64,000 bases of DNA from Rhodococcus sp. P1Y (GTDB lineage: Bacteria > Actinomycetota > Actinomycetes > Mycobacteriales > Mycobacteriaceae). The position numbers and the translations under genes are program-made. How positions within the stretch are numbered: position 1 is the first letter of the stretch; each line of letters starts with the position of its first letter. Shown in pieces: positions 56,140 to 64,000 of this stretch. The notes under the pieces were generated by a model. The model had not been told where the DNA came from and made no database searches. It was given only the letters and a program-made list of their open reading frames with translations. Location of the stretch: NCBI RefSeq assembly GCF_003641205.1, contig NZ_CP032762.1, positions 3,224,001 to 3,288,000 of the forward strand, read 5' to 3'.

Positions 56140-56706
56140 ATGGATTACAAGCAAGTGGCGGCCCGTGGTGGGAGCTGTTCGTTGCGAATTGCCGGGCCCG
56201 AGACGAGGCACGTTGTGCTGCTCCTTCCCGGAGCGGGTGACAGCCCGGACGTCTACGACGCTGTGGCTGAGCGCCTACACAACTCGGATCTGAAAACTGT
56301 TGTGGTAGAAGACATCGACGGGCTCGATCATGAGGCTGTGCTCGAGATACTCGACGAGATATCTCTACCGTGGGCACACCTGGTCGGCAGCAGAGAAGGC
56401 GCAGAGTTGGCGTGGGGCCTGGCCGCACGAACGTTCGGCAAATTCCAGAGCTTGACGGTGTGCGATCGCCCTCACCCCGCGATAGCAGACGAGAACGGAA
56501 GCATCGCCGCGCCCGACTGCCCACCCGTCGAACTTCCGACGACCGTAGTGGTCGGCAGTTCGCTACGTCGGGCGAGCGCGGACGGCACCGGCAGAGTCGT
56601 CTACGGTGACTTCCGCGTCGTTCAACTCGACGGAGTCGAGAACATCCCAGCCGATGCATCGGCGGCACTCGCGACCGAGATCGTCCTGAGAACCAGTCCC
56701 TGGTGA
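56140..56706 (+). CDS. Alpha/beta-hydrolase-like protein lacking the nucleophile Ser
   Basis: The 188-residue protein has the start of an alpha/beta-hydrolase fold: VVLLLPGAGDSPDVYDAVAERL resembles the oxyanion strand, and AHLVGSREGAELAWGLA aligns with the nucleophile elbow LVGHSxGG. There the usual His-Ser is Ser-Arg, so the catalytic serine is missing. It is also shorter than normal (about 250). It lies tail to tail with mtr, 16 bp away. Probably non-enzymatic or a degraded relative; function unknown. Confidence 0.7.
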   Translation: MDYKQVAARGGSCSLRIAGPETRHVVLLLPGAGDSPDVYDAVAERLHNSDLKTVVVEDIDGLDHEAVLEILDEISLPWAHLVGSREGAELAWGLAARTFGKFQSLTVCDRPHPAIADENGSIAAPDCPPVELPTTVVVGSSLRRASADGTGRVVYGDFRVVQLDGVENIPADASAALATEIVLRTSPW

Positions 56707-56722
56707 TGCGCGGTGAAGCCGG

Positions 56723-58105
56723 TCAGATGTCGAGACCGAGTAGCGCGTTCTCGACGACCTCGGGGAGCCCAGGGTGGATCCAGTACTGGCCGCGTGCCAT
56801 CTCGGCGACGGTGGTGCCGAAACTCATCGCCTGGATCAGTGGCTGAATCACCGTCGGGGCCTGAGCCCCGATCACGTGTGCGCCGAGAATCCGGCCGGTT
56901 TTCTTCTCGGCGATGATCTTGCAGAAGCCCTCACGGTCCTCCATCGCCCAGCCGTACGCGACGTCGCCGTAGTTCTGGATCTTCACCGCGATGTCCAAAC
57001 CGGCCTCGCGTGCCTGCTCCTCGGTCAGTCCGACCTCGGCGATCTGCGGGTGCGTGAACACAGCTGCTGGTACGAACCGGTGATCGAACGCCTGGAAGCT
57101 CGACGTGTCCTCCCATGCGTGCTGCAGAAGGTTGTGCGCGACCACGCGAGCCTCGTGGTTGGCCACGTGCTTGAGCTGATACTCCGAGGAGACGTCACCG
57201 AGCGCGAACACCCCATCGGCCGTGGTCCTGCCGAATTCGTCGACGACAATTCTGCCCTCGTCGTCGAGTTCGATTCCGCCGGCTTCGGCTCCCAGTAGGT
57301 CTCCGTTCGGCTCGCGACCGACGGCGACGAGCAACGCGTCGCCCAGAACTCGGGTTCCGCCTTCGAGCTCGATCCCGACGCGATCACCATCGGCGATCGC
57401 TGTCGCTTCGCCTGAATTCAGATGTACGTTCCAGTGCTTCTGTGCGAGTTCGGTGAAGCGATCGGACAGGTCGCCGTCGAGGCCGCGCAAGAGCTTGTCC
57501 TTGCGTGCGACTATCGAGACCTTCGAGCCGAGCGCGCCGAACACGTGCGCGAATTCCGCTGCGATGTAACCGGATCCGAGAACAACCAGGTGCTCAGGCA
57601 GCTCCGGCAGCCGCATGATGTCGTCGTTGGTGTGGAACTTCACCCCCGAATCTCGTACCTGCTGAGGAATCACGGGGCGCGAACCCGCCGCCACCACGAT
57701 TTGGTCGGCTGTGATGATGACACCGTTGCCCGCGTCGATCGTCCGTGGTCCGACGAATGTCGCGTGGCTGGAAAACAGTGTCACGTTGGGACTGCCGCTT
57801 TCGCGATAGTGCTTACCACCGGCCGAGATGGGATCGATGCGACCGAAAACGCGCCCGACGATATCCGACCACCGGACCTTGTCGAGGGTGGAGTCGATTC
57901 CGTATCGAGCGGAGTCGCGGATCGTCTGGGCGACTTCCGCGGCGTAGACGAACATCTTGGTCGGGATGCAACCGACGTTGAGGCACGTCCCACCGAACGG
58001 CGTGTGCTCCTCGAACAGCGCAATCTTCAGATCTGCGAAGCGGTCGTCGGCAATCGAGTTGCCCGATCCGGATCCGATTATCGCAATATCGAAATGCTCG
58101 GTCAT
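56723..58105 (-). CDS. mtr: Mycothione reductase
   Basis: The 460-residue flavoprotein reduces mycothiol disulphide with NADPH, keeping the actinobacterial thiol buffer reduced. The FAD motif IIGSGSGNS is near residues 9-17, and the redox-active pair is Cys41/Cys46 in GGTCLNVGCIPTKM. The NADPH-binding motif is VVLGSGYIAAEFAHVFGALG. The C-terminal dimerisation domain carries the catalytic His (IHPGLPEVVENALLGL). Its start overlaps the stop of the upstream hydrolase by 4 bp, so both are co-transcribed. Confidence 0.96.
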   Translation of the reverse strand: MTEHFDIAIIGSGSGNSIADDRFADLKIALFEEHTPFGGTCLNVGCIPTKMFVYAAEVAQTIRDSARYGIDSTLDKVRWSDIVGRVFGRIDPISAGGKHYRESGSPNVTLFSSHATFVGPRTIDAGNGVIITADQIVVAAGSRPVIPQQVRDSGVKFHTNDDIMRLPELPEHLVVLGSGYIAAEFAHVFGALGSKVSIVARKDKLLRGLDGDLSDRFTELAQKHWNVHLNSGEATAIADGDRVGIELEGGTRVLGDALLVAVGREPNGDLLGAEAGGIELDDEGRIVVDEFGRTTADGVFALGDVSSEYQLKHVANHEARVVAHNLLQHAWEDTSSFQAFDHRFVPAAVFTHPQIAEVGLTEEQAREAGLDIAVKIQNYGDVAYGWAMEDREGFCKIIAEKKTGRILGAHVIGAQAPTVIQPLIQAMSFGTTVAEMARGQYWIHPGLPEVVENALLGLDI

Positions 58106-59139
58106 GAAATGGTTCCGATCTCGCTGTGGTTCTTGCCGGATTCACGGTCGATGTGGGCACTGCGGTAGAGCCAGTCGATCCACTCGTCGACCTCCTCGAA
58201 TGCGCGCGTTCGAGCCTTCTCCTGGGACAGAAATACGTCGTGCCGAGCACCTTCGATCGGCACGACCGTCGTGCGGTCTCCCAGGCATCCTGCCCACCGT
58301 GCGATCTGCCGGACATCGAGTACGGCGTCGGCGACGTCCGTCGCGGAGCTGTACTTGCGTGAGAAATGCGTGACCTTGGACCGCAGGATCAGCGACGGCA
58401 CCCCGATATCGAGGCCTCGGTGCAGCTTTGCGTGGCCATGACGAACCGCGCGGATCCACCCGAAGGTGATCGGGAAGCCGGCCAGAGGCTTCCAATCGAG
58501 GTTGTAGTCCCACTCTCCGTGGTGGTCTTTGGCGAGCGAGAGCCCGTATGTGTCGAGGCCTTGTCCGGGGACCGGGGTCTTGGACTTCACTTTGCCGATC
58601 ACGTCGATCGCTGCGGTACCCACACTGCGGATGGCAGCCGGACCCTGCAGATCGAACCATGGGCTGTTGAGGATGACTCCGTCGATGCCGAGGCCCGCGG
58701 TCCCGCCTTCCTGGCGGTTCAGTCGGTCCAGCCACAGTGGCAGGATCAGCCCGCCTGTGGAGTGTGCCGTGAGAACCACCGAGCCGGACGTGTCCGCACG
58801 CACCAACGACAGCGCCTCGTTCAGTTCCGCGTCGTAGAACGCCAGATCGGTGACGAAGTGCGGTGTTTGGCCCTCGCGCAGCGATCGACCGCATTTGCGC
58901 AGGTCCAACGCGTAGAACGCGAACCCTTTTGCGGCGAAGTGTTCGGCGAGATGGCTCTGGAAGAAGTAGTCGGTGAACCCGTGCACGTAGATGACGGCTC
59001 GATCTGCCGGCTTGTCGTCAGCCGGGGCGAAGCGAACCAGGGTCGCCTCCACCGTCCCTTCGCCGTCAGGATCCGCACCGAGCGGGATCGTGGTCTGCTC
59101 GTAGCCGTCGCCGAGAATGTCGGGCACCCAGGTAGTCAC
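58102..59139 (-). CDS. Alpha/beta hydrolase (serine aminopeptidase S33 / monoacylglycerol-lipase type)
   Basis: The 345-residue protein starts at GTG 59139. The fold has VIYVHGFTDYFFQSHLAEHF, ALDLRKCGRS and the nucleophile Ser127 in LTAHSTGG. A catalytic His is likely in EGARHDVFLS near the end. The lysophospholipase or lipase-like family is common beside mtr in mycolata. It overlaps mtr by 4 bp. The substrate is unknown. Confidence 0.9.
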   Translation of the reverse strand: MTTWVPDILGDGYEQTTIPLGADPDGEGTVEATLVRFAPADDKPADRAVIYVHGFTDYFFQSHLAEHFAAKGFAFYALDLRKCGRSLREGQTPHFVTDLAFYDAELNEALSLVRADTSGSVVLTAHSTGGLILPLWLDRLNRQEGGTAGLGIDGVILNSPWFDLQGPAAIRSVGTAAIDVIGKVKSKTPVPGQGLDTYGLSLAKDHHGEWDYNLDWKPLAGFPITFGWIRAVRHGHAKLHRGLDIGVPSLILRSKVTHFSRKYSSATDVADAVLDVRQIARWAGCLGDRTTVVPIEGARHDVFLSQEKARTRAFEEVDEWIDWLYRSAHIDRESGKNHSEIGTIS

Positions 59140-59259
59140 AGATCACAACTGTAGTTGGCCCTGATCAACGAGCACGAGGAGCACAATCGAGTCAGGGCTT
59201 TTCGCACGCGTCATAGCGGGTAAGTACGGGCAGGTAACGTAACCGCCACCTGAAGCAGA

Positions 59260-60837
59260 GTGTCGTCAGTAGAACTCACGGACAAGGAAGTCGATTCTCC
59301 AGTGTCAAAAGAACAGCGGTCGAACGAAGAGCAGGTCAAGCACAGCAAGACCGACGTGGTTCTCGTCGGCGCCGGGATCATGAGCGCCACTCTGGGTGCG
59401 CTGCTCAAACAGCTCGAACCGGAATGGACGATCGACGTCTACGAGCGACTCGATGCCGCTGCTGCCGAAAGCAGTGACGCATGGAACAACGCCGGAACCG
59501 GCCATTCCGCTTTGTGTGAGCTCAACTACACCCCGCAGAACAAAGATGGCTCGGTCGACATCTCGAAGGCTCTCAACGTCAACGAGCAGTTCCAGGTCTC
59601 GCGCCAGTTCTGGGCACACAGCGTCGAGTCCGGGGTTCTCAGCGACCCGAAGAACTTCATCAATCCGATCCCGCACGTGAGCTTCGTGCACGGCGAGTCG
59701 AACGTGAAGTACCTACGTGCGCGGTACGAGGCCTTGGCGTCGAACCCGTTGTTCGAAGGCATGGAGTACATCGACAGCCCGGACGAGTTCGCCAAGCGGT
59801 TGCCCCTCATGGGCGAGGGTCGAGACTTCTCCGATCCCGTAGCCCTCAACTGGAGTGACGCGGGCACCGATGTCGACTTCGGCGCATTGACGCGCCAGCT
59901 CCTCAACTACATCTCCGGTTCCGGCGGCACCGTCCACTTCGGTAGCGATGTGCGCAACATAACCAAGCAGTCCGACGGCACGTGGAATCTCAAGATCGCC
60001 AACCTCCGCACCGGCACCAAGAAGACCGTCAACGCCAAGTTCGTGTTCGTCGGCGCGGGCGGAGGCGCGCTGCATCTGCTGCAGAAGTCGGGAATCAGCG
60101 AGATCAACGGCTTCGGTGGGTTCCCGGTCAGCGGTGAATGGCTGCGCTGCACCAATCCCGATCTGATTTCACAGCATTCGGCAAAGGTCTACGGGAAGGC
60201 GTCCGTGGGCGCACCTCCGATGTCGGTGCCTCACCTCGACACCCGCGTCATCGGCGGCAAACCCGGTCTGCTGTTCGGTCCGTACGCAGGATGGTCCCCG
60301 AAGTTCCTCAAGCAGGGCAAGCTCACCGACCTGCCCAGTTCCGTCAAGCCAGGAAACCTCATGTCGATGCTCGGGGTCGGCGTCACCGAGCTAGGACTGG
60401 TGAAGTACCTCGTCAGTGAGCTCGCGCAGTCGGAAGCCGACCGCGTCGAGACCCTGCGTGAATTCGCACCCGAAGTCATCGGCACCGACTGGGAGCTCGT
60501 CACCGCAGGCCAGCGCGTCCAGGTCATCCGCAAGAAGGGCCGGGGCGGAGTGCTCGAGTTCGGCACGGCCGTCATCAATTCCGCCGACGGCACCATCGCC
60601 GGCCTTCTGGGGGCATCACCGGGTGCTTCGACAGCAGTTCCTGCAATGCTCGACGTCCTGCAACGGTGCTTTGGCGACCGCTACGACGCATGGCAGCCGA
60701 AACTCAAGGACATGGTGCCCTCGCTCGGCAAGAAACTGGCCGAGGATCCGGCATTGTTCCGCGAAATTTTCGATTGGACCGCACGTGGGTTGCAGCTCCA
60801 GGAGCCATCTCGACTCGCACAGCCCAGTGGCGTGTGA
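59260..60837 (+). CDS. mqo: Malate:quinone oxidoreductase
   Basis: The 525-residue membrane-associated flavoenzyme oxidises malate with quinone in the TCA cycle. The FAD site is [18 protein letters not shown] (about 32-50), and the mqo family boxes [30 protein letters not shown] and [19 protein letters not shown] are intact. The starts GTG 59260 and GTG 59302 are both possible; the first 30 residues are variable. It diverges from the hydrolase gene. Confidence 0.96.
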   Translation: MSSVELTDKEVDSPVSKEQRSNEEQVKHSKTDVVLVGAGIMSATLGALLKQLEPEWTIDVYERLDAAAAESSDAWNNAGTGHSALCELNYTPQNKDGSVDISKALNVNEQFQVSRQFWAHSVESGVLSDPKNFINPIPHVSFVHGESNVKYLRARYEALASNPLFEGMEYIDSPDEFAKRLPLMGEGRDFSDPVALNWSDAGTDVDFGALTRQLLNYISGSGGTVHFGSDVRNITKQSDGTWNLKIANLRTGTKKTVNAKFVFVGAGGGALHLLQKSGISEINGFGGFPVSGEWLRCTNPDLISQHSAKVYGKASVGAPPMSVPHLDTRVIGGKPGLLFGPYAGWSPKFLKQGKLTDLPSSVKPGNLMSMLGVGVTELGLVKYLVSELAQSEADRVETLREFAPEVIGTDWELVTAGQRVQVIRKKGRGGVLEFGTAVINSADGTIAGLLGASPGASTAVPAMLDVLQRCFGDRYDAWQPKLKDMVPSLGKKLAEDPALFREIFDWTARGLQLQEPSRLAQPSGV

Positions 60838-60849
60838 TAGCAACACCTG

Positions 60850-61326
60850 ATGACTACGCAAGCAGCTGCCCTCAAACGATCATGGGCTTTGGACCTGTCC
60901 AACAACACTCTGTACGACCTGTTGAAGCTGCGTGTCGAGGTATTCGTCGTCGAGCAGGCCTGCGCCTACCCTGAGCTCGACGGCCGAGACCTGCTCACCG
61001 AAACGCGGCACTTCTGGTTGGAGCGCGACGGCGAGGTCGTCTGCACCTTGCGTCTGCTCGAAGAGCACGACGACGGGGAGAAGGCCTTCCGCATCGGGCG
61101 ACTGTGCACGCAGCGCTCAGCGCGCGGACAGGGTCACACGACGCGCATCCTGCGGGCGGCCCTCGCCGAAGTCGGCTCTGCGCCGTGTCGCATCAACGCA
61201 CAGAGCTACCTCGTGGACATGTACGCCAAGCACGGATTCCTCCCGGACGGCGAAGAGGTCCTGGAAGACGGTATTCCGCACACTCCGATGCGTCGCGGTG
61301 GCGGTACGCCGTGGGGTGAGTCGTAG
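60850..61326 (+). CDS. ElaA-type GNAT acetyltransferase
   Basis: The 158-residue protein starts at ATG 60850, 12 bp after mqo. The ElaA pattern is clear: LYDLLKLRVEVFVVEQACAYPELDGRD, then the acetyl-CoA region IGRLCTQRSARGQGHTTRIL and YAKHGFLPDGEEVLEDGIPHTPM. The substrate is unknown. The place between mqo and the chelatase-like gene matches Rv2851c. Confidence 0.9.
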   Translation: MTTQAAALKRSWALDLSNNTLYDLLKLRVEVFVVEQACAYPELDGRDLLTETRHFWLERDGEVVCTLRLLEEHDDGEKAFRIGRLCTQRSARGQGHTTRILRAALAEVGSAPCRINAQSYLVDMYAKHGFLPDGEEVLEDGIPHTPMRRGGGTPWGES

Positions 61327-61339
61327 CGCGCGAGCAGTA

Positions 61340-61455
61340 GTGTTCGAGAAGTCGAAGTTGATGCGGGGAAGTCCTGTGCGAATCAGGCGCGGTCCCGCCA
61401 CTGTGTAGGAATCGGTGCCCAGGTGTTGATTCCGAAGTCAGATCGCCGCACAACT
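61340..61455 (+). ncRNA. Cobalamin riboswitch
   Basis: The conserved core is readable: GGGGAA at 61365, TGCGAATC, then CGCGGTCCCGCCACTGTG (61389-61405), and a B12-box-like GAAGTCAGATCGCC at 61434. This is the order of the adenosylcobalamin aptamer. A hairpin GTCCGCCG-CTT-CGGCGGAC at 61468-61486 follows and may be part of the expression platform. It lies upstream of the chelatase-like gene and cobO, so cobalamin should repress them. Ends are approximate. Confidence 0.9.
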
Positions 61456-61531
61456 TCGTAAGTTCGTGTCCGCCGCTTCGGCGGACGTCCACATCCCCGG
61501 CGCGGAGTCCGGGGTACGAAGGAGATCTCTC

Positions 61532-63487
61532 GTGCAGCAGTCCGGTTTTCCGTTCAGTGCGATCGTGGGCCAGGATCAGCTGCGCTTGTCCCTCGTGCTG
61601 TGCGCGGTCCACCCCGGCATCGGAGGCGTACTGGTACGAGGTGAGAAGGGGACAGCGAAGTCGACGGTCGTGCGCGCCCTCGCAGCGCTCCTTCCCGAGG
61701 TGATCGACGAAGGAATCGCTCGCCCGGCACGACTGGTCGAACTGCCGGTGGGAGCCACCGAGGATCGAGTTGTCGGATCTCTCGATCTCGAGAAGGTACT
61801 GCGTGACGGTGAGCGCGCATTCCAGCCGGGTCTGCTGGCGGCGGCCCACCGCGGCGTGTTGTACGTCGACGAGGTCAACCTGCTTCACGATCATCTCGTC
61901 GACGTACTTCTCGACGCGGCTGCGATGGGCCGGGTCCACGTCGAACGCGACGGCGTCTCGCACTCGCACGCAGCGCAGTTCGTACTCGTCGGCACGATGA
62001 ATCCGGAAGAGGGGGAACTTCGGCCTCAGCTGCTGGACCGTTTCGGTCTCGCCGTCGAGGTCACCGCGTCCCGAGATGTCGACACCCGCATGGACGTCGT
62101 GCGTCGCCGACTGAACTACGAGCGCGATCCGGAGTCTTTCGCTGCAGGCTATGCAGACAGCGACGCCGAGATCGCCCGCAAAATCGTCGATGCTCGTAGT
62201 GTGCTCGACGACGTCGTGCTCGACGACACCGAACTCCGTCGAATCGCCGCGCTGTGCGCGTCCTTCGATGTCGACGGCATGCGTGCCGATCTCGTCGTTG
62301 CACGAACCGCTACTGCCCACGCCGCGTGGCGTGGATCGGTCGTCGTGGAGGAAGCCGACGTGCGAGTCGCGGCGGAACTCGCTCTGCCACATCGGCGTCG
62401 GCGCGATCCCTTCGACGAGCCAGGTATCGACGACCAGGCGCTGGACGACGCGATGCGCGATGCTGCGGAACAAGCCGACGCAGGGAAACCAGAACCGGAG
62501 CCCGATCCGGACGGTCCGGGCCCGAACAGGCCGGATCCCGACGATGCCGGTCCTGACGATGCCGGTCCTGACGATGCCGGTCCTGACGATGCCGGTCCAG
62601 ACGACGGTGGCACGCCGCCGGGTTGCGGCGGTACCGAGCAGCCGCCACAACCGCAGAGCAGCAACGGTTCCCAGGAACGCAATGCAGCTGCGCCAGGGGC
62701 CCAGTTCCGTGCGCGCCTGATGGAGGTTCCCGGCGTCGGAGAAGGTGCGCCGGGCAGGCGATCGCGGTCCCGTTCGTCGCAGGGACGCGCAGTGCGTCCG
62801 ACCACGGAGCGAGGGAAGGGACTTCACCTCGTCGGAACGCTGTTCGCCGCGGCCGAGGAACAGGTGGAGCGCGGCCGAACATCGGGTCGGTTCGTGCTCC
62901 GGCCTGCGGACCTGCGAGGGGCGTTGCGCGAAGGGCGCGAGGGAAACTTGATCGTCTTCGTCGTCGATGCGTCCGGTTCGATGGCCGCTCGTGATCGGCT
63001 GTCGGCGGTGACCGGGGCGGTCCTGTCTTTACTCAGGGATGCCTATCAACGACGGGACAAGGTCGCGGTCGTCACGGTTCGCGGACGCGAGGCAGAGTTG
63101 ATTCTGCCTCCGACGTCGAGCGTCGACGTCGCGGTCACCAGGCTGCGCCGGATGAAGACGGGCGGGAAATCGCCACTGGCGCAGGGTTTTCTGAAGGCCC
63201 GCGAGGTAGTGCTGCGTGAGAAGGTTCGTGACCCGCTGCGTCGAGCACTCGTCGTTGCGATGACCGACGGCCGGGCCACGGGCGGAACAGACCCTGTCGG
63301 CCGCGCCCGTATTGCGGCCACTCGAATTGCCGGTGACGGCATCGCGTCGGTGGTCGTCGACTGCGAATCGGGGATGGTTCGACTCGGGCTCGCTGCCGAC
63401 TTCGCCCAGCACCTGCAGGGCGGTTACGTTCGCCTGGCCGACCTGTCGGCCGAGCAGGTCGCCGCCGTCGTTCGCGCAGCAGCGTAG
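61532..63487 (+). CDS. Fused chelatase-like AAA+/VWA protein (BchI-BchD type)
   Basis: The 651-residue protein starts at GTG 61532, because AAGGAG is 9 nt upstream and the riboswitch leader occupies the region before. An AAA+ module of the Mg-chelatase I type has Walker [10 protein letters not shown] near 37 and Walker [11 protein letters not shown] near 110. An acidic linker with DDAGP repeats (about 336-356) joins a VWA domain with the MIDAS motif DASGSM near 479. It resembles Rv2850c beside cobO and is a candidate ATPase for cobalt insertion; a CobN-like large subunit is not in the window. Confidence 0.92.
   Translation: MQQSGFPFSAIVGQDQLRLSLVLCAVHPGIGGVLVRGEKGTAKSTVVRALAALLPEVIDEGIARPARLVELPVGATEDRVVGSLDLEKVLRDGERAFQPGLLAAAHRGVLYVDEVNLLHDHLVDVLLDAAAMGRVHVERDGVSHSHAAQFVLVGTMNPEEGELRPQLLDRFGLAVEVTASRDVDTRMDVVRRRLNYERDPESFAAGYADSDAEIARKIVDARSVLDDVVLDDTELRRIAALCASFDVDGMRADLVVARTATAHAAWRGSVVVEEADVRVAAELALPHRRRRDPFDEPGIDDQALDDAMRDAAEQADAGKPEPEPDPDGPGPNRPDPDDAGPDDAGPDDAGPDDAGPDDGGTPPGCGGTEQPPQPQSSNGSQERNAAAPGAQFRARLMEVPGVGEGAPGRRSRSRSSQGRAVRPTTERGKGLHLVGTLFAAAEEQVERGRTSGRFVLRPADLRGALREGREGNLIVFVVDASGSMAARDRLSAVTGAVLSLLRDAYQRRDKVAVVTVRGREAELILPPTSSVDVAVTRLRRMKTGGKSPLAQGFLKAREVVLREKVRDPLRRALVVAMTDGRATGGTDPVGRARIAATRIAGDGIASVVVDCESGMVRLGLAADFAQHLQGGYVRLADLSAEQVAAVVRAAA
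62540..62599 (+). repeat. 15-bp tandem repeat coding DDAGP in the chelatase-like gene
   Basis: Four consecutive 15-bp units GACGATGCCGGTCCT, identical except the last base of the fourth. They encode an acidic flexible linker between AAA+ and VWA domains. The near-identity of the DNA points to recent expansion. Confidence 0.93.
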
Positions 63488-63496
63488 GGACAGGAC

Positions 63497-64000
63497 ATGC
63501 CACAGGGAGTGCCACTACCCGGTTCGGTGCCTGCGGACGGTCTGACGACGCGCCAGCGCCGCAATCAGCCTGTTCTCGCGGTCCACACGGGCCCGGGCAA
63601 AGGTAAGTCGACAGCCGCATTCGGAATGGCGATGCGCGCGTGGAATCAAGGATTCGACGTCGGGGTGTTCCAGTTCGTCAAGAGTGCCAAATGGAAGGTC
63701 GGGGAAGAGGCGACGTTCAGACTGCTCGGCGATTTGCACGACTCGACAGGCGCAGGGGGCTCCGTCGAGTGGCACAAGATGGGCGAAGGCTGGTCGTGGA
63801 CGAGGAAGAAGGGCTCCGACGTCGACCATGCGGCCGCTGCAGCCGAAGGGTGGTCCGAGATTGCGCGTCGCCTGTCCGAGGAGACGCATCGCTTCTATGT
63901 GCTGGACGAGTTCACCTATCCGCTCAAGTGGGGATGGGTCGATGTGGGCGAGGTGGTGGAGGTTCTGAGGAATCGGCCGGGCAACCAACACGTCGTAGTA
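63497..64000 (+). CDS. cobO: Cob(I)yrinic acid a,c-diamide adenosyltransferase, 5' part
   Basis: The visible 168 residues start at ATG 63497, 9 bp after the chelatase-like gene, and continue past the window end. The enzyme adds the adenosyl group to cobalt in cobalamin synthesis. The P-loop is HTGPGKGKSTAAFGMAMRA (about 30-48), and FQFVKSAKWKVGEE and YVLDEFTYPLKWGW are CobA/CobO family segments. It shares the riboswitch-controlled operon. Confidence 0.96.
   Translation, partial: MPQGVPLPGSVPADGLTTRQRRNQPVLAVHTGPGKGKSTAAFGMAMRAWNQGFDVGVFQFVKSAKWKVGEEATFRLLGDLHDSTGAGGSVEWHKMGEGWSWTRKKGSDVDHAAAAAEGWSEIARRLSEETHRFYVLDEFTYPLKWGWVDVGEVVEVLRNRPGNQHVVV

Noticed and set aside
61193..62827. 544-residue minus-strand frame opposite the chelatase-like gene
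   Set aside because: Its low-complexity repeats are the complement of the DDAGP repeat, and it crosses the riboswitch; no domain is visible.

Overview
The window comes from a high-GC actinomycete, most likely Rhodococcus or a close mycolic-acid relative. Evidence for this includes GTG starts at many genes, an Lsr2 nucleoid protein, mycothione reductase, a DUF2631 protein, a DUF2469 protein, and a gene order matching, as I recall it, the Mycobacterium tuberculosis stretch from fpg (Rv2924c) to cobO (Rv2849c). It is core chromosome. I see no transposase, integrase of a mobile element, phage gene, CRISPR array, tRNA or rRNA. The window opens inside mutM and closes inside cobO.

Layout. 1-7509: DNA repair and segregation genes (mutM, an OsmC protein, a secreted beta-propeller, acylphosphatase, smc, ftsY). 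7595-11960: nitrogen module amtB-glnB-glnD behind a four-half-site GlnR box. 12161-16593: M23 peptidase, ffh, amidohydrolase and CPBP protease. 16763-18710: rpsP-khpA-rimM-trmD. 18707-23483: lppW-like lipoprotein, tex, a membrane protein and rplS; rpsP and rplS share a 12-base promoter core. 23622-26261: lepB, rnhB, DUF2469 gene, a small membrane ORF and lsr2. 26582-33577: yraN, comM/yifB, dprA, an unknown membrane protein, a siderophore-interacting reductase, xerC and a ParA/MinD-like ATPase. 33580-38718: a second M23 protein facing rpsB-tsf-pyrH-frr-cdsA. 38715-44086: methyltransferase, CitE-like lyase, LapA-like protein, rlmN, DUF2631, PuuE-type allantoinase and DUF1990. 44155-50556: dxr-rip1-ispG-GNAT and a penicillin-binding lipoprotein. 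50564-54049: LuxR regulator, map and cobQ. 54060-56022: a GntR/YtrA-type regulator with an ABC exporter. 56140-59139: mycothione reductase flanked by two alpha/beta-hydrolase-fold proteins. 59260-64000: mqo, an ElaA-type GNAT, then a cobalamin riboswitch in front of a fused chelatase-like ATPase/VWA protein and cobO.

How the parts connect. Protein targeting is represented three times (Ffh, FtsY, signal peptidase I), next to the translation genes it serves. Isoprenoid synthesis (Dxr, IspG) brackets the site-2 protease Rip1. Cobalamin synthesis appears twice: cobQ after map, and the riboswitch-controlled chelatase/cobO pair.

The least ordinary structures are these: a ladder of three tandem 35-38 bp repeats between map and cobQ, each encoding a 12-13-residue peptide whose TGA overlaps the next ATG so that the chain runs from the map stop codon to the cobQ start codon; an alpha/beta-hydrolase relative with Arg at the expected nucleophile position beside mtr; an M23 protein with Cys-Leu-His in place of His-x-His; a strong inverted repeat upstream of the GntR regulator; and -10-like hexamers 6-8 nt before several start codons, suggesting leaderless mRNAs.
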